DNA of 64,000 bases from CAVUAA01 sp963739345 (lineage in GTDB: Bacteria > Chlamydiota > Chlamydiia > Chlamydiales > JAFEGQ01): assembly GCA_963739345.1 (NCBI GenBank), contig CAVUAA010000001.1, forward strand, positions 434,001 through 498,000, written 5' to 3'. A program made the translations under genes and the position numbers. The notes beneath the pieces are model-generated. The model ran no database searches. It was given only the letters and a program-made list of their open reading frames with translations, and was not told the origin of the DNA. This document shows positions 44,151 through 53,900 of the stretch, in pieces. The first letter of the stretch is position 1. Every line of letters begins with the position of its first letter.

Positions 44151-44567
44151 TTAGGAGGGGGAGTCGAGGTAGGATTGGAGGATGAGGAGGGCGGCGACTT
44201 GGTCGACGCGCTGAGCTCGCTTTTTGCGGGAGAGCCCCCCCTCACGCATGGCGCGGTCAGCCTGGACGGAGGTGAGTCGTTCGTCCCAAAAGGTGATGGG
44301 GATGTTGATGCGGTGGCCAAGGGCGTCGGCAAAGTGGCGCACTTCGTCAGCTTGGAGGCCAATTTTGCCAGAGAGGCGGTAGGGGAGGCCGATGACAATT
44401 TCGTCTATGTCGTGGTCGGCCATGATGTCGAGTAGGCGGTCGAGAGTTTTTTCGGTGGTCCGCTCAGTCTGGAGGGTAGGAAGAGAGGACGCAATGATGC
44501 CCATCGGATCGGAGAGGGCGAGCCCAATCCGCTTTAGGCCGTAGTCGATGCCGAGTTTGCGTCCCAA
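44151..44567 (-). CDS. yqgF: YqgF/RuvX-type pre-16S rRNA nuclease
   Basis: A 138-aa RNase H-fold nuclease implicated in 16S rRNA 5' maturation. GIDYGLKRIGLALSDP carries the first catalytic Asp, VIGLPYRLSG the second strand, and WDERLTSVQADRAM plus KKRAQRVDQVAALLIL the C-terminal acidic site. It starts with TTG 44567, overlapping pyrG by 34 bases. kdsB-pyrG-yqgF order is shared with Chlamydia. Confidence 0.93.
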   Translation of the reverse strand: MGRKLGIDYGLKRIGLALSDPMGIIASSLPTLQTERTTEKTLDRLLDIMADHDIDEIVIGLPYRLSGKIGLQADEVRHFADALGHRINIPITFWDERLTSVQADRAMREGGLSRKKRAQRVDQVAALLILQSYLDSPS

Positions 44568-46183
44568 GTGAGATTTCCCTTTTGGTGATTGATCATTGCT
44601 TCGACAAAGCTGGCGAAGAGGGGGTGGGGAGCGGTCGGTTTGGATTTAAACTCGGGGTGGTATTGGACACCGATCATCCACGGGTGGCCTGGCACTTCGG
44701 CGATCTCTGCGAGATGCCGCTCTTCGAAGATGCCAGAGAAGTTGAGCCCGGACTTTTCGAGAGGTTTGAGATATTTGTTGTTGAACTCGTAGCGGTGGCG
44801 GTGACGCTCAGAGACGGTGCCTGAGTTATAGATGTGGTGGGCCTTGGACTCTTTTTTGAGTTTGCAGGTGTAAGCGCCGAGGCGCATGGTGCCGCCCAGG
44901 TCAGTGATTCCCTCTTGTTCAGAGAGGAGGGAGATGATGGGATTGGAGGTGCCGGGTTCAACTTCTGTGCTATTGGCGTCTTTGATCTTGGCGACGTTGC
45001 GTGCGTACTCGACCACCATCGCCTGCATGCCGAGGCAGATGCCAAAGTAGGGGATGTTGTTTTCGCGGCAGTATTGTGCGGCGCGCACCTTTCCCATCCA
45101 GCCGCGCTCGCCAAAGCCACCGGGAATGAGGAGGCCGTCGCACCCTTCTAGCACTTTCTCAATGGGCGAATCGCCCATCAGCTCTTCTGCTTCGATCCGC
45201 TTGACGCGGATTTTATGGGAGTGAGCGGTGGCGCCATGTTCGAGCGCTTCGTTGATCGACTTGTAGGCGTCTTGGTGTTTGACGTATTTGCCCACCATGC
45301 CGACGAGGATGGTCCCTTTGGGATTGAGGGCGCGACTCATCATCGCCCGCCACTCATCGAGGTCCACTTCTTTTTCGGGGAGTCCGAGGAGGCGACAGAT
45401 GAGGTGGTCAAGCCCCTGATCCTGGAGCATGATAGGGAGCTCGTAGACAGTGTGACTCACGTCGACCGCTTCGATCACAGCTTCACGCGCGACGCTGCAG
45501 AAGAGGCTGATTTTGTCTTTCACTTCCTTCGAAAGACTCCGCTCTGAGCGACAGAGGATGACGTCGGGGATGATGCCAATTTCGCGGAGCACTTGGACAG
45601 AGTGTTGAGTCGGTTTGGTTTTGATTTCGCCGGCAGCTTTTAGAAACGGGATGTAGGTGAGGTGGACGTTGGCGCAGTCGCCCGGTCGCTCCTGGCGGAA
45701 CTGCCTGATCGCTTCGAGGATGGAGAGCGACTCAATGTCACCGACGGTTCCACCAATCTCAACGAGAACAACGTCGGTGTTTTTCATTTGCTTACCACAG
45801 GCGATGATCCGGTGCTTGATCTCGTCGGTGATGTGGGGGATCACCTGGACGGTTTGTCCAAGGTAGTCGCCCCGTCGCTCTTTCTTGATGACGGCATCGT
45901 AAATTTGGCCTGAGGTGGCGTTGGAAAGGCGGGAGACGGGAGAATTGGTGTAGCGGTAGTAGTGGCCGAGGTCAAGGTCGGTCTCTGCCCCATCATCGGT
46001 GACGTATACTTCCCCATGCTGAAATGGATTCATGGTGCCCGGGTCCACGTTGAGGTAGGGATCGAGCTTGAGAAGGGCAACTGTCAAGCCCTGTTGTTCA
46101 AGCAGGAGGCCGAGCGAAGCGGTGGCGATCCCTTTCCCGAGTGACGAGCAAACGCCGCCGGTTACGAAGATATATTTTGGCAT
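44534..46183 (-). CDS. pyrG: CTP synthase
   Basis: Makes CTP from UTP, ATP and glutamine. The 549-aa protein has an N-terminal amidoligase domain (FVTGGVCSSLGKGIATASLG, DPYLNVDPGTMNPFQHGEV quoted in part) and a C-terminal class-I glutaminase with the nucleophile in FGICLGMQAMV and the His/Glu pair in GVQYHPEFKSKP. Length is typical. It overlaps kdsB upstream by 22 bases. Confidence 0.97.
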   Translation of the reverse strand: MPKYIFVTGGVCSSLGKGIATASLGLLLEQQGLTVALLKLDPYLNVDPGTMNPFQHGEVYVTDDGAETDLDLGHYYRYTNSPVSRLSNATSGQIYDAVIKKERRGDYLGQTVQVIPHITDEIKHRIIACGKQMKNTDVVLVEIGGTVGDIESLSILEAIRQFRQERPGDCANVHLTYIPFLKAAGEIKTKPTQHSVQVLREIGIIPDVILCRSERSLSKEVKDKISLFCSVAREAVIEAVDVSHTVYELPIMLQDQGLDHLICRLLGLPEKEVDLDEWRAMMSRALNPKGTILVGMVGKYVKHQDAYKSINEALEHGATAHSHKIRVKRIEAEELMGDSPIEKVLEGCDGLLIPGGFGERGWMGKVRAAQYCRENNIPYFGICLGMQAMVVEYARNVAKIKDANSTEVEPGTSNPIISLLSEQEGITDLGGTMRLGAYTCKLKKESKAHHIYNSGTVSERHRHRYEFNNKYLKPLEKSGLNFSGIFEERHLAEIAEVPGHPWMIGVQYHPEFKSKPTAPHPLFASFVEAMINHQKGNLTWDANSASTTA

Positions 46184-46911
46184 AAATGGCTCTCCACCTT
46201 TTCAATGTCTTCTGGACGATCAACGCTCGGTCCGGTCTCTTCAACTACACAGAGGCGGATCGCATAGCCGTGCTCCAACACCTTCAGCTGCTCGAGACTC
46301 TCGAGCTTTTGCAGTGGTGTGGGTTCCAGCTGGGTATAGTGTAACAGAAACTCTGGCCGATAGCAGTAGATTCCTAAATGGCCGTAGTAGCAGGTCGTTG
46401 GAGGCAGCATGTCCTTCCCGGGATAGGGAATGGGCGAGCGGGAAAAATAGAGAGCTCGCTTATCAGCGCCTAGCGTACATTTGACCATGGAGGGGTCAAA
46501 GAGCTGCTCGGCGTGACGGAGGGGCATCACTGCCGATCCCATCACGTCGCCTTCCTCGAGCACGTTAGCCACCGCATCGATCACTCCAGGAGGGATGCAG
46601 GGCCAATCACCCTGAATATTGACGATCACATCGGCTGCCTGCAGCTCAGGAGAGCGGCCAACCACCTCGGCCAGCCGGTCGGTGCCGGTGGCGCACTCGG
46701 AGGAAGTCATCTCCACCTCGCCACCAAATTCTTTCACATGGTCATAAATTCTTTGGTCGTCGGTGGCGACAATCACCCGCTCGAGCCCGCTTTTTGAGGC
46801 GTTCTCAAATGTTCTTTGGATGAGCGATTTACCGGCGATTAGGGCGAGGGGTTTGCCTGGGAAACGAGAACTTCCGTACCGAGCGGGAATGATGCCAATT
46901 GCGCGAACCAT
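46162..46911 (-). CDS. kdsB: CMP-KDO synthetase (3-deoxy-manno-octulosonate cytidylyltransferase)
   Basis: Activates KDO with CTP for lipopolysaccharide core synthesis; the CTP is made by the next gene and the product is used by WaaA at 49272. The 249-aa protein has IIPARYGSSRFPGKPLALI, TSSECATGTDRLAEV, and YFSRSPIPYP. The conserved NxQGDEPxI motif reads NIQGDWPCI, an unusual Glu-to-Trp change, while the metal-binding Asp is kept. First gene of kdsB-pyrG-yqgF. Confidence 0.94.
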   Translation of the reverse strand: MVRAIGIIPARYGSSRFPGKPLALIAGKSLIQRTFENASKSGLERVIVATDDQRIYDHVKEFGGEVEMTSSECATGTDRLAEVVGRSPELQAADVIVNIQGDWPCIPPGVIDAVANVLEEGDVMGSAVMPLRHAEQLFDPSMVKCTLGADKRALYFSRSPIPYPGKDMLPPTTCYYGHLGIYCYRPEFLLHYTQLEPTPLQKLESLEQLKVLEHGYAIRLCVVEETGPSVDRPEDIEKVESHLCQNISS

Positions 46912-46921
46912 AAGGGGAATT

Positions 46922-47536
46922 CTACTCGGTTTCGTCTAAAGGTTCAAGCGTGTAGACGAAGGAGGTGGCGCTCTTAGAGAGGATCTCCACCGTGAGGGTG
47001 GAGGTGAGGGTTCTTCGAAAATATTCGTTCTCTCCCTCGAATAGGCGGAGGGTTCTTATGTAGGTGATCGTGAGATTTTTATTGTCTTCTTTGATTTTGC
47101 ATTCTGCGCCCTCGGGAAGGATGCCGAATCCTAGAAAGCCCCATCTTTTGGTTTCAAATCGATTCTGGAGATCGCCCACCGCCGCGTTGGCAATCCCTTG
47201 GTGGAAGAAAGTTTTGATGAGCTGTTCGTTTGTGTAGTCATTGAGGTCGATGCCTCCGGGCTTATCGCGCGGCCAGTCATTCAAAAACTGCTCGTTAGTA
47301 TCGTAGGCAAAGTCAGAAAGCTCATCCAGAGAGCCATTTGTGACTTTGGCTAAATCGGCGATAGTTTTTTCTTTGGAGCGCGTCGGTGTGCAGGTGAGAG
47401 CGATCGCCGAAATGGCGAATACGCCAAGGGCGACCTGTTGCACACGCTCCCACTGACGGAGGGTGGGGACGCAGGTGGTTAAGGCGAAAGTGATCGCTGA
47501 GCCGGCTAGGGTGTAATGTGCAGGTTGGAGCTTCAT
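46922..47536 (-). CDS. Hypothetical membrane protein with bilobed hydrophobic N-terminus
   Basis: A 204-aa protein with two closely spaced hydrophobic segments near the N-terminus (YTLAGSAITFALTTCV and VALGVFAISAIALTC), then a mixed soluble domain. A bilobed hydrophobic domain is typical of chlamydial inclusion-membrane (Inc) proteins, which are secreted by type III secretion; a normal bitopic membrane protein is equally possible. It precedes kdsB by 10 bp and may be co-transcribed. Confidence 0.6.
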   Translation of the reverse strand: MKLQPAHYTLAGSAITFALTTCVPTLRQWERVQQVALGVFAISAIALTCTPTRSKEKTIADLAKVTNGSLDELSDFAYDTNEQFLNDWPRDKPGGIDLNDYTNEQLIKTFFHQGIANAAVGDLQNRFETKRWGFLGFGILPEGAECKIKEDNKNLTITYIRTLRLFEGENEYFRRTLTSTLTVEILSKSATSFVYTLEPLDETE

Positions 47537-47565
47537 AACAGGTGGTATTTTAGAGACTTAAAGGG

Positions 47566-47787
47566 ATGAAGTCAACGGTGGAGGCCATACACGTGAAAGG
47601 CGTGGGCGTTCAGGCTTATTGCCCGCAGTGCAACGGGAATGAGAGCCAGGTTGTCTGCCACCCGTTGAAAGAAATGTCTGACTTGCCCTATCGGGCCTAT
47701 CGCTGGATTTTGCATACGCCTATCGTACGCCGTATCGGGAGTTGGGTCAAGGGGTTATCACATCTAAACATTCTAGGACTAGAATAG
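47566..47787 (+). CDS. Small zinc-ribbon-like hypothetical protein
   Basis: A 73-aa basic protein with one knuckle (AYCPQCNGNESQVVCHP) and a C-terminal amphipathic stretch (IVRRIGSWVKGLSHLNIL). There is no second CxxC, so zinc binding would need the lone Cys/His. AAAGGG lies directly before the ATG. It is divergent from the preceding gene. Moderately likely to be real. Confidence 0.5.
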   Translation: MKSTVEAIHVKGVGVQAYCPQCNGNESQVVCHPLKEMSDLPYRAYRWILHTPIVRRIGSWVKGLSHLNILGLE

Positions 47788-47810
47788 AGGGATGAAAAGG
47801 GGGAGTCACC

Positions 47811-47984
47811 ATGAACGACAAACAGCAATATTCTGATGTCCCTAAGCCTGAGGATCTTTCGCAGGAGACTGCACAGTCACTGGCGTATGAGTTTGGTTAT
47901 ATTAGGCTTAAGGGCGCCGCATGGACTTCCCACTTCAACTCGCCTATCTATATTGGTGAGGTCATCCTAGACCTGAGTCTCTAG
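47811..47984 (+). CDS. Small hypothetical protein
   Basis: A 57-aa protein starting MNDKQQYSDVPKPEDLSQET and ending IYIGEVILDLSL. A strong GGGGGAG ribosome-binding site is spaced six bases from the ATG. Its 3' end overlaps the convergent symporter gene by 18 bases. No known family. It follows the 73-aa gene by 23 bp and may be co-transcribed. Confidence 0.6.
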   Translation: MNDKQQYSDVPKPEDLSQETAQSLAYEFGYIRLKGAAWTSHFNSPIYIGEVILDLSL

Positions 47985-49205
47985 CACGCCCACTGGCTCA
48001 ACCTCGCCCAGCTCTTTGTCGACGACGGAGGTGATACAGAAGTCGCTCCAGACGTTGAGCGATGTTTCAACCATATCAATCAGCGTGTAGAGGGGGAGGA
48101 TCATCCCCAGCAGGGTGAGGGGGACGTTCATTGCGGCCAAGAGAGCGCTTGCGAGGAAGTAGCACCCCATCGCGACGCCCGCATTGCCGATGGCGGCGAG
48201 GGTGGCGATGGCCGCCCACATGAGGTAGTCCACTGCAGTGAAGGCCATTCCGGCGCTGGTGGCGACATAGAGGACGGTGATGGTGATGAAGGCGGAGCAG
48301 CCGTTCATGTTGATGGTGGAGCAGAGGGGGAGGGTGAAGTTGCTCACCCGCTTTGAGTGGCCCAGGTTTTCCTGGGAGCACTGCAGCGTGACGGGAAGTG
48401 CTGCGTTGGACGAGCGGGTGAAAAAACCGAGCGTGAGGGCGGGGAGTGCCCCTTTGGCGATCTTGAGCGGCGAGATCCCTTTGAGCTTGAGAAAGAGGGG
48501 AAGAATCACCAAGCCGTGGAAGAGGTTAGCGCCAAGAATGCAGACGATATAGAGAAAGAAGCTTTTGAGTTTTTCAGGGCTCTCATGGAAGCAGTTGTCG
48601 GTGAACATGGTGACAAACGCCCAGACGCCAAGAGGCATGAGGAAGACGAGCCAGTGGGTCACCTTGAGGACGGCAGAAAACAGAGAGCTAAACAGTGTGT
48701 GAAGCGGCTTTTTCTGCTCGCTGGGGAGGGAGAGGATGGCGAGGCCAAGGACGAGAGCCATCAGCATGACGCCGATCACGTGGTTTTCTAAGAATACCTG
48801 AACGGCGTTGGAGGGGAAGATGTTGAGGAGGAAGGTAAGGTAGGTGCCCTCCGGGGGGGCACTGACGGTGCCGACGATAGCTGGAGCTGAGCTAGCTGGG
48901 TTGATCATCAGGAAGAGGCCGAGGCCGACGAGGGCGGCGGCGAGGGTGAGGAGGACGGTGTAGATAAGGGTTCGCTTGCCAAGGGTTCGCACTTCACCAA
49001 AGCTGTGCATTCCTGAGATGGTGGCGATGACGGAAAGGAAGATCATCGGCAAGCTGACAAGCTTGAGGCAGTTGATGATCACATCGCCAATTGCGGTCGC
49101 CGTCTGCACGAGTGCGGGCACCCGAAACCATCCGGTGGTCACGCCAAGCAGGAGCGCAATTAGCAGCTGCAAGTTGTAGGAAGGAAAAAATTTTCTTTTA
49201 GCCAT
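47967..49205 (-). CDS. Sodium:dicarboxylate/amino-acid symporter (DAACS family)
   Basis: A 412-aa inner-membrane transporter with about eight transmembrane helices and two re-entrant loops. Family features are LKLVSLPMIFLSVIATISGM, a serine-rich re-entrant loop (FFTRSSNAALPVTL), NMNGCSAFITITVLYVAT (corresponding to the NMDGT-type motif, here NMNGC) and the C-terminal LIDMVETSLNVWSDFC. Relatives carry glutamate, aspartate or C4-dicarboxylates with Na+ or H+. ATG 49205 is chosen from homology; the long upstream frame is not transporter-like. Confidence 0.9.
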   Translation of the reverse strand: MAKRKFFPSYNLQLLIALLLGVTTGWFRVPALVQTATAIGDVIINCLKLVSLPMIFLSVIATISGMHSFGEVRTLGKRTLIYTVLLTLAAALVGLGLFLMINPASSAPAIVGTVSAPPEGTYLTFLLNIFPSNAVQVFLENHVIGVMLMALVLGLAILSLPSEQKKPLHTLFSSLFSAVLKVTHWLVFLMPLGVWAFVTMFTDNCFHESPEKLKSFFLYIVCILGANLFHGLVILPLFLKLKGISPLKIAKGALPALTLGFFTRSSNAALPVTLQCSQENLGHSKRVSNFTLPLCSTINMNGCSAFITITVLYVATSAGMAFTAVDYLMWAAIATLAAIGNAGVAMGCYFLASALLAAMNVPLTLLGMILPLYTLIDMVETSLNVWSDFCITSVVDKELGEVEPVGVLETQV

Positions 49206-49271
49206 TCGCCCGTTCCAGTTCCATCCAGCATCTAGCTTGACCACTGTTTTTGTCAATGCTAGTCTGGACAC

Positions 49272-50477
49272 ATGTTCTTCTACGGAGTGATCATTTTTCT
49301 CTACAGTCTGGTGGCAGTTGTTAGCTGGCAATTTCGGGGCACAGGCCGTCCTGTCAAGTCGGCGTTTAAGGCATCGTTGCCGGACACGTTCGACGGGCCG
49401 GTCTATTGGGTGCATGCGGTGTCGGTGGGGGAGACGAAAGCGGTAGCGCCCATTGCCCGCCGGTTGAAGGAGCAGGGAGGAACTCTGATTGTCTCGAGCG
49501 TTACCGCTACCGGCCATGCCGAGGCGAAGCGTTCGATCTCCGAAGCCGATCACTATATCTATCTCCCGTTTGATATCCCGTTTGTGATGCGGCGGCTGGT
49601 TGGAAGGGTGCGTCCCAAACTTTTAGTGATGAGTGAGACCGACTACTGGCCTGTCTTCATGAATGAAGTGAAGCGGTGCGGAGGAAAGATCGCCGTTGTC
49701 AACGCCAAGCTTTCGGAGCGGACATTTAAACGGCGTTGGTTGACCTGCCGACTCCTCCGTCCCGTCGATTTCTTTTGCGTGCAGGGGGAGACCTACGCTA
49801 AGCGCTTTCGGGAGCTCGGAATTGGGGAGGAGCGACTTTCGGTAACTGGGAATTTGAAATACGATGCGGTGCCGACCATGGAGGGGAGTGATGAGTTGCG
49901 CAAGCGGCTAAAGCTTGGCGACGGTCCTGTCATTACTCTTGGTTCAACCCATGATACTGAAGAGAAGCAGCTGCTGGCGGCCATCGCGCCGCTGCTCGAA
50001 AAACATCCTACGCTAAAAGTACTGATTGTTCCTCGCCATCCCGAGCGTTTTGATCAGGTGGCCGCGATGACTGACGGGCGTTATACCAAGCCTTTAAGTG
50101 GTGACGAGCGAACCATCTGCATCGACGCCATGGGCGTCCTCAATCCGTGCTATCACCTTTCGACCATTGCGATTGTGGCTGGCAGCTACACGGAAAAAGT
50201 GGGCGGCCACAACATCCTCGAACCGATTTGGTTTGGCGTTCCCACGATTTTTGGACCCCACATGTATTCTCAGCCCGATCTCGCTGCGCTCCTCCTTGAG
50301 CACAAGGCAGGCGAGCAAGTCTCCATTGAAGAGCTGAGTGGTAGACTTGACACGCTTCTGACCGACGGTGAGGCGCGCGCCAAACTGCAGCAATCGGGCG
50401 CGCAACTGCTCACGCAGATTGCTGGCTCCGTCGACAGAACGTGGGACGCATTGCAGAAAGAAATAATTAGCACTTGA
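49272..50477 (+). CDS. waaA: 3-deoxy-D-manno-octulosonic acid transferase
   Basis: Adds KDO residues to lipid A; chlamydial enzymes are multifunctional. The 401-aa protein has an N-terminal membrane anchor (FYGVIIFLYSLVAVVSW), the catalytic Glu in HAVSVGETKAVAP, SETDYWPVFMNEVKRCGGK, and the C-terminal glycosyltransferase motif GGHNILEPIWFGVPTIFGPH (19-20 residues of the conserved loop). Diverges from the symporter gene. Confidence 0.95.
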   Translation: MFFYGVIIFLYSLVAVVSWQFRGTGRPVKSAFKASLPDTFDGPVYWVHAVSVGETKAVAPIARRLKEQGGTLIVSSVTATGHAEAKRSISEADHYIYLPFDIPFVMRRLVGRVRPKLLVMSETDYWPVFMNEVKRCGGKIAVVNAKLSERTFKRRWLTCRLLRPVDFFCVQGETYAKRFRELGIGEERLSVTGNLKYDAVPTMEGSDELRKRLKLGDGPVITLGSTHDTEEKQLLAAIAPLLEKHPTLKVLIVPRHPERFDQVAAMTDGRYTKPLSGDERTICIDAMGVLNPCYHLSTIAIVAGSYTEKVGGHNILEPIWFGVPTIFGPHMYSQPDLAALLLEHKAGEQVSIEELSGRLDTLLTDGEARAKLQQSGAQLLTQIAGSVDRTWDALQKEIIST

Positions 50478-50513
50478 ACCCATTTGAGGCGCGTGTTAAC
50501 GTGGTTGCCTTAT

Positions 50514-50586
50514 CGCGGGGTGGAGCAGTGGTTAGCTCGTCGGGCTCATAACCCGAAGGTCGGAGGTTCGAGTCCTTCCCCCGCTA
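50514..50586 (+). tRNA. Initiator tRNA-fMet (CAT)
   Basis: Starts CGCGGGG with an unpaired first position (C1 opposite T72). The anticodon stem has three G-C pairs (CGGG-CTCATAA-CCCG), both hallmarks of initiator tRNA. T-loop GGTTCGAGTCC; CCA not encoded. Confidence 0.93.
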
Positions 50587-50605
50587 ATTCCGCACGGAAT
50601 TTCTT

Positions 50606-50679
50606 GGCGGCATAGCTCAGTTGGTTAGAGCACCGGAATCATAATCCGGGTGTCGTTGGTTCGAGTCCGACTGCCGCTA
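50606..50679 (+). tRNA. tRNA with CAT anticodon (elongator Met, or Ile2)
   Basis: Acceptor GGCGGCA/TGCCGCT (G-T first pair), D-arm AGCTCAGTTGGTTAGAGC, anticodon stem CCGGA/TCCGG with loop ATCATAA, T-loop GGTTCGAGTCC, discriminator A. CAT can be elongator Met or lysidine-modified Ile; I cannot separate these by eye. It lies 19 bp after the initiator tRNA. Confidence 0.9.
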
Positions 50680-50682
50680 TCT

Positions 50683-50849
50683 GGAACAGAGGCTAGGTGG
50701 TTTTGCCGGGCGATTCCACGTATTTTTCTTCCCCACATCCTTTTCACTCCTCGTCCGTGGCCTGTGGCCACGGACGTTCGTCGCGAATTGAATGTGAGAA
50801 AGAAAAATTCGGAGGAATCTCTCCGGCAAAACCGCCAAGCCGCTGTTCC
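50683..50849. repeat. Palindromic element E (GGAACAG/GGTTTTGCCGG ends)
   Basis: A 167-bp element. Inverted ends 50683-50716 and 50817-50849 share GGAACAG, GGTTTTGCCGG and GATTCC. A perfect central hairpin GTCCGTGGCC/GGCCACGGAC is flanked by CACTCCTC and GTTCGTCGCGAATT. It fills the gap between the CAT tRNA and the NTase-LRR gene. Confidence 0.85.
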
Positions 50850-50906
50850 TAGGACGTGTCATTCTAATGGCTGAATGCCTCGTGAGCGAGTCTAATAGGA
50901 GGCGTT

Positions 50907-53900
50907 GTGTCTGATTTTCTTTCGGTTTCGCGAGGTGGCAGTGGGGGAGGGCTGTTGGTCCGTTTTACGGGGGTTGAGGCTGCGGAGAGGCGGCTGAAGA
51001 AGAACGATCTTTGGGGCTGCTATGATTATCTAGATGGAGTGGTTGAAGCGGGGATTGAGAAGGGGGAGCGTTTGAAGAAGGCCTTTCCGATGTTCTAAGG
51101 CGGTTTCAGGGGGCTCTTCTTGAAAAGTCGACCTGCAAGGTGATTCGGGAATGCCTGTTCGCCGAAGGGCGGGGCTTGGTCGCCAAACTACTCCGCTACC
51201 TCACGGGGCACGAGGATGTCGTGCTAATGCAGGGATTGGCGGACCTTCTGTGGAACGGGATGAAGTGTCTCAGTGGTGACCGTGATCTGGAGCGCTTGGA
51301 ACTGAAAAGAGACTACCTTGAGAGAGCTCATCCTCTGGCCAAGCGATTGCGCAATGATGAGCGGGCGCGTGTGATCGCGGCTTGTCTAGGCACAACCTAC
51401 CTTAGGATTGGCGATGCGCTGCCTGTGAACCAATGCTATGAAAAAGGGTACCGCAAAGCGTGTTTCTTCTTTAACATCTCAGGCCGTGAAAGAGGGCGAA
51501 CGCTGGTCGAACTGAGCTACTTAAAACGGGTGGCCGGTAAGTTTGATCATCTAAGGAAGTGGGTCGAAAAGTATATCTGGAATAATGAGGGGGTAGATCG
51601 AGCGACTCATGTGACGATGCTGGCGGAGCAGCTAAGGGAGTATGGGGAGCAGGGTGCCGCCCGGGTGCTCTACGCAGAGGCTGCGCGATACGAGCGGAAA
51701 CGGCTTGAGGGGAGTGAGATCCAGGACAGGCATTTGGAGATCAGCGAATCGCTCAAGGAGGCGATCGAGAGGGACGACCGGGAGATTTTGAAGTCGGCTC
51801 GCCAGAGGGTGAAGATAGCGATTTCCCGGAAAGAGAGCGTGAGCAAGATTCAGGAGATGTTCGGGAGAGAAGTGATCGAGCTAATAGAGACGCTCTATCT
51901 TCAGGCAGTTCATCTGATCGGGTTGCCCCCATGCAGCTGGTGCTTGGTGGGTCTGGGTAGCTTGGCGCGGGGCGAGATGGCCGTATGCTCCGACCTCGAT
52001 GCGATTGTGCTGGTTGAGGAGGAGTCGAAAGAGGTGAGCGCCTACTTTGAGAAGGTGGGCAACTATTTTGAGTTGCTGGTGATGAATCTGGGCGAGACGC
52101 CGGATGGCTTTTGCCTCGATCCGGCGGCTCTTCATCCCGCGAAGATGATCGTCACCCCAGAGCAGTTGATTGCCCAGCAGGTTCGGTGGCTGGAACAGCT
52201 TAGCCCCAAGGTCGATGTCGATCCCATTGTCAACGCACTGCGGCTTCCCTGCCGTCTTACGGGCAGCGATAAGCTGTTTGACATCTACGTTAAAAAACTC
52301 CTTGCCGTTCAGGACAAGTTTGCTGATCAGTGCGGAAGCTATCTCCTTTCTAGATGGAAGATTGGTCAGAAGCTTGGGGAGGAATTTGACGTCAAATCTC
52401 ACCTCTACCGGCCTATCACATTATTGGTGGATGCACTGAGCGTCAGATTCAATATCCCCAAGTTCGGCACACGTGAGAGGCTAGAGGCGCTCGCTAAAGT
52501 GCTGCCGCGCCAATTCATTGAGCAGTGTGTGGAGGCGCTCGACTTAGCGTGCCGGCTACGCCTTGAGGTGCAGATGCACTACGGAAAGGAGAAGGAGACG
52601 GTCTTCTTGACGCCCACGCTCAAGGTGAAGAACGCCTTTGTTCTCTCCTCTGCTGACCAAAAGCGGTTGAAGAAAATTGACGAGGGCCTCTTTATCTTTC
52701 TCAGGGAGATCGATCTAACGGACCGCATCGATTACAATGCCTTTGTCCAGGACTTGGCTTCGGCACAGCAGTTGACGAACAAGGCACTACAGGGGGCCCT
52801 TTGTACTTATCCAAATCTCACCTCCCTGTTATTGGCAAGATCAGACCGCCTCACCACACTCAATTTTCTTCCAAAGTTAGTTCCCAACTTGAAGAGCCTC
52901 GAACTGACCGAGCTCAGCGGCCTGAAGAACATTTCGGGGGACACGCTGTTTTCCAAGAAGAGTTTGGTTCTCGCTCAGCTCGAGCGGCTCACGATCAGCG
53001 ACTGTAAGTTCACACGCCTTGCTTTAAGAGCTCAGCAGCTGAAACACCTCAGCTGGCAGAACAGTACTTCAAGTCAGTTGCATTTTGGCTTCAAGCCAGC
53101 CCGCTTTATCTCGTTGTCAACAGATAGCCGGAAGTTTCTCGATCAGTTCTTTTGCTTCGTGAAGCCCAAAATTGTCTGTTTCAAACGGGTGCGAATTTCC
53201 ACTATGATGGTCAACTTGCCGCAGCTCACATCGATCCAATGCGATGGGGAAAATGTGACCCTTCGATCCGGCCCCCAGAGTAGGGCTGAGAAGCTCGCAC
53301 ACGAGCTCTACACGAATGGCTTTACCCTTCGTGACCCTTCTACCGACTCCACAACGGTTCACAGTCGCCCCGGCAAGCTGGAGGTCGTGCAACAGGTCCT
53401 TGAAGCTGTCGGGACCCAGTACGAAGAGATCACCCACCTCGATTTTTCAGGTTTTAGCAAAATGAGTGACAACCTATTTTTTCGGAAGATATGTGGTGAA
53501 AACCCGTTCGGACCTAGTTGCAGAAATCTCACTCACCTCAATCTAGCTGGGTGTACTGCACTGACTTCATTTCCCCATTTTTTGGCAATTGGCCCGTCTC
53601 TTGTGCATCTAAACATCGAGGGGTGTCCGAATCTGTCCGGCTACTTTTTGCAGTCCACCATCGAATTTAATCCAGGGCTAGCGTTTGCCCGGAACGCGCA
53701 GGGGGATCTGCTCTCGCAAGAGGAGATCATCCGCCGCCGGCAGCCCATGCGGGTGGCAATGGAGAATTTAGACTTCCGTGATGGTTCCGAGGTAACAGAT
53801 AAGGAGGTCATTCGCCGGGTCAAGACTTATATCGGTCTCACTCACATCGACCTAAAGCCGAGCCCTTCTGTCTGCAAGCTCACAAAACTCACTGACAGGT

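Noticed and set aside
49206..49553. N-terminal extension of the dicarboxylate symporter
   Set aside because: Not transporter-like; it overlaps the divergent waaA start, and family homology begins at ATG 49205.
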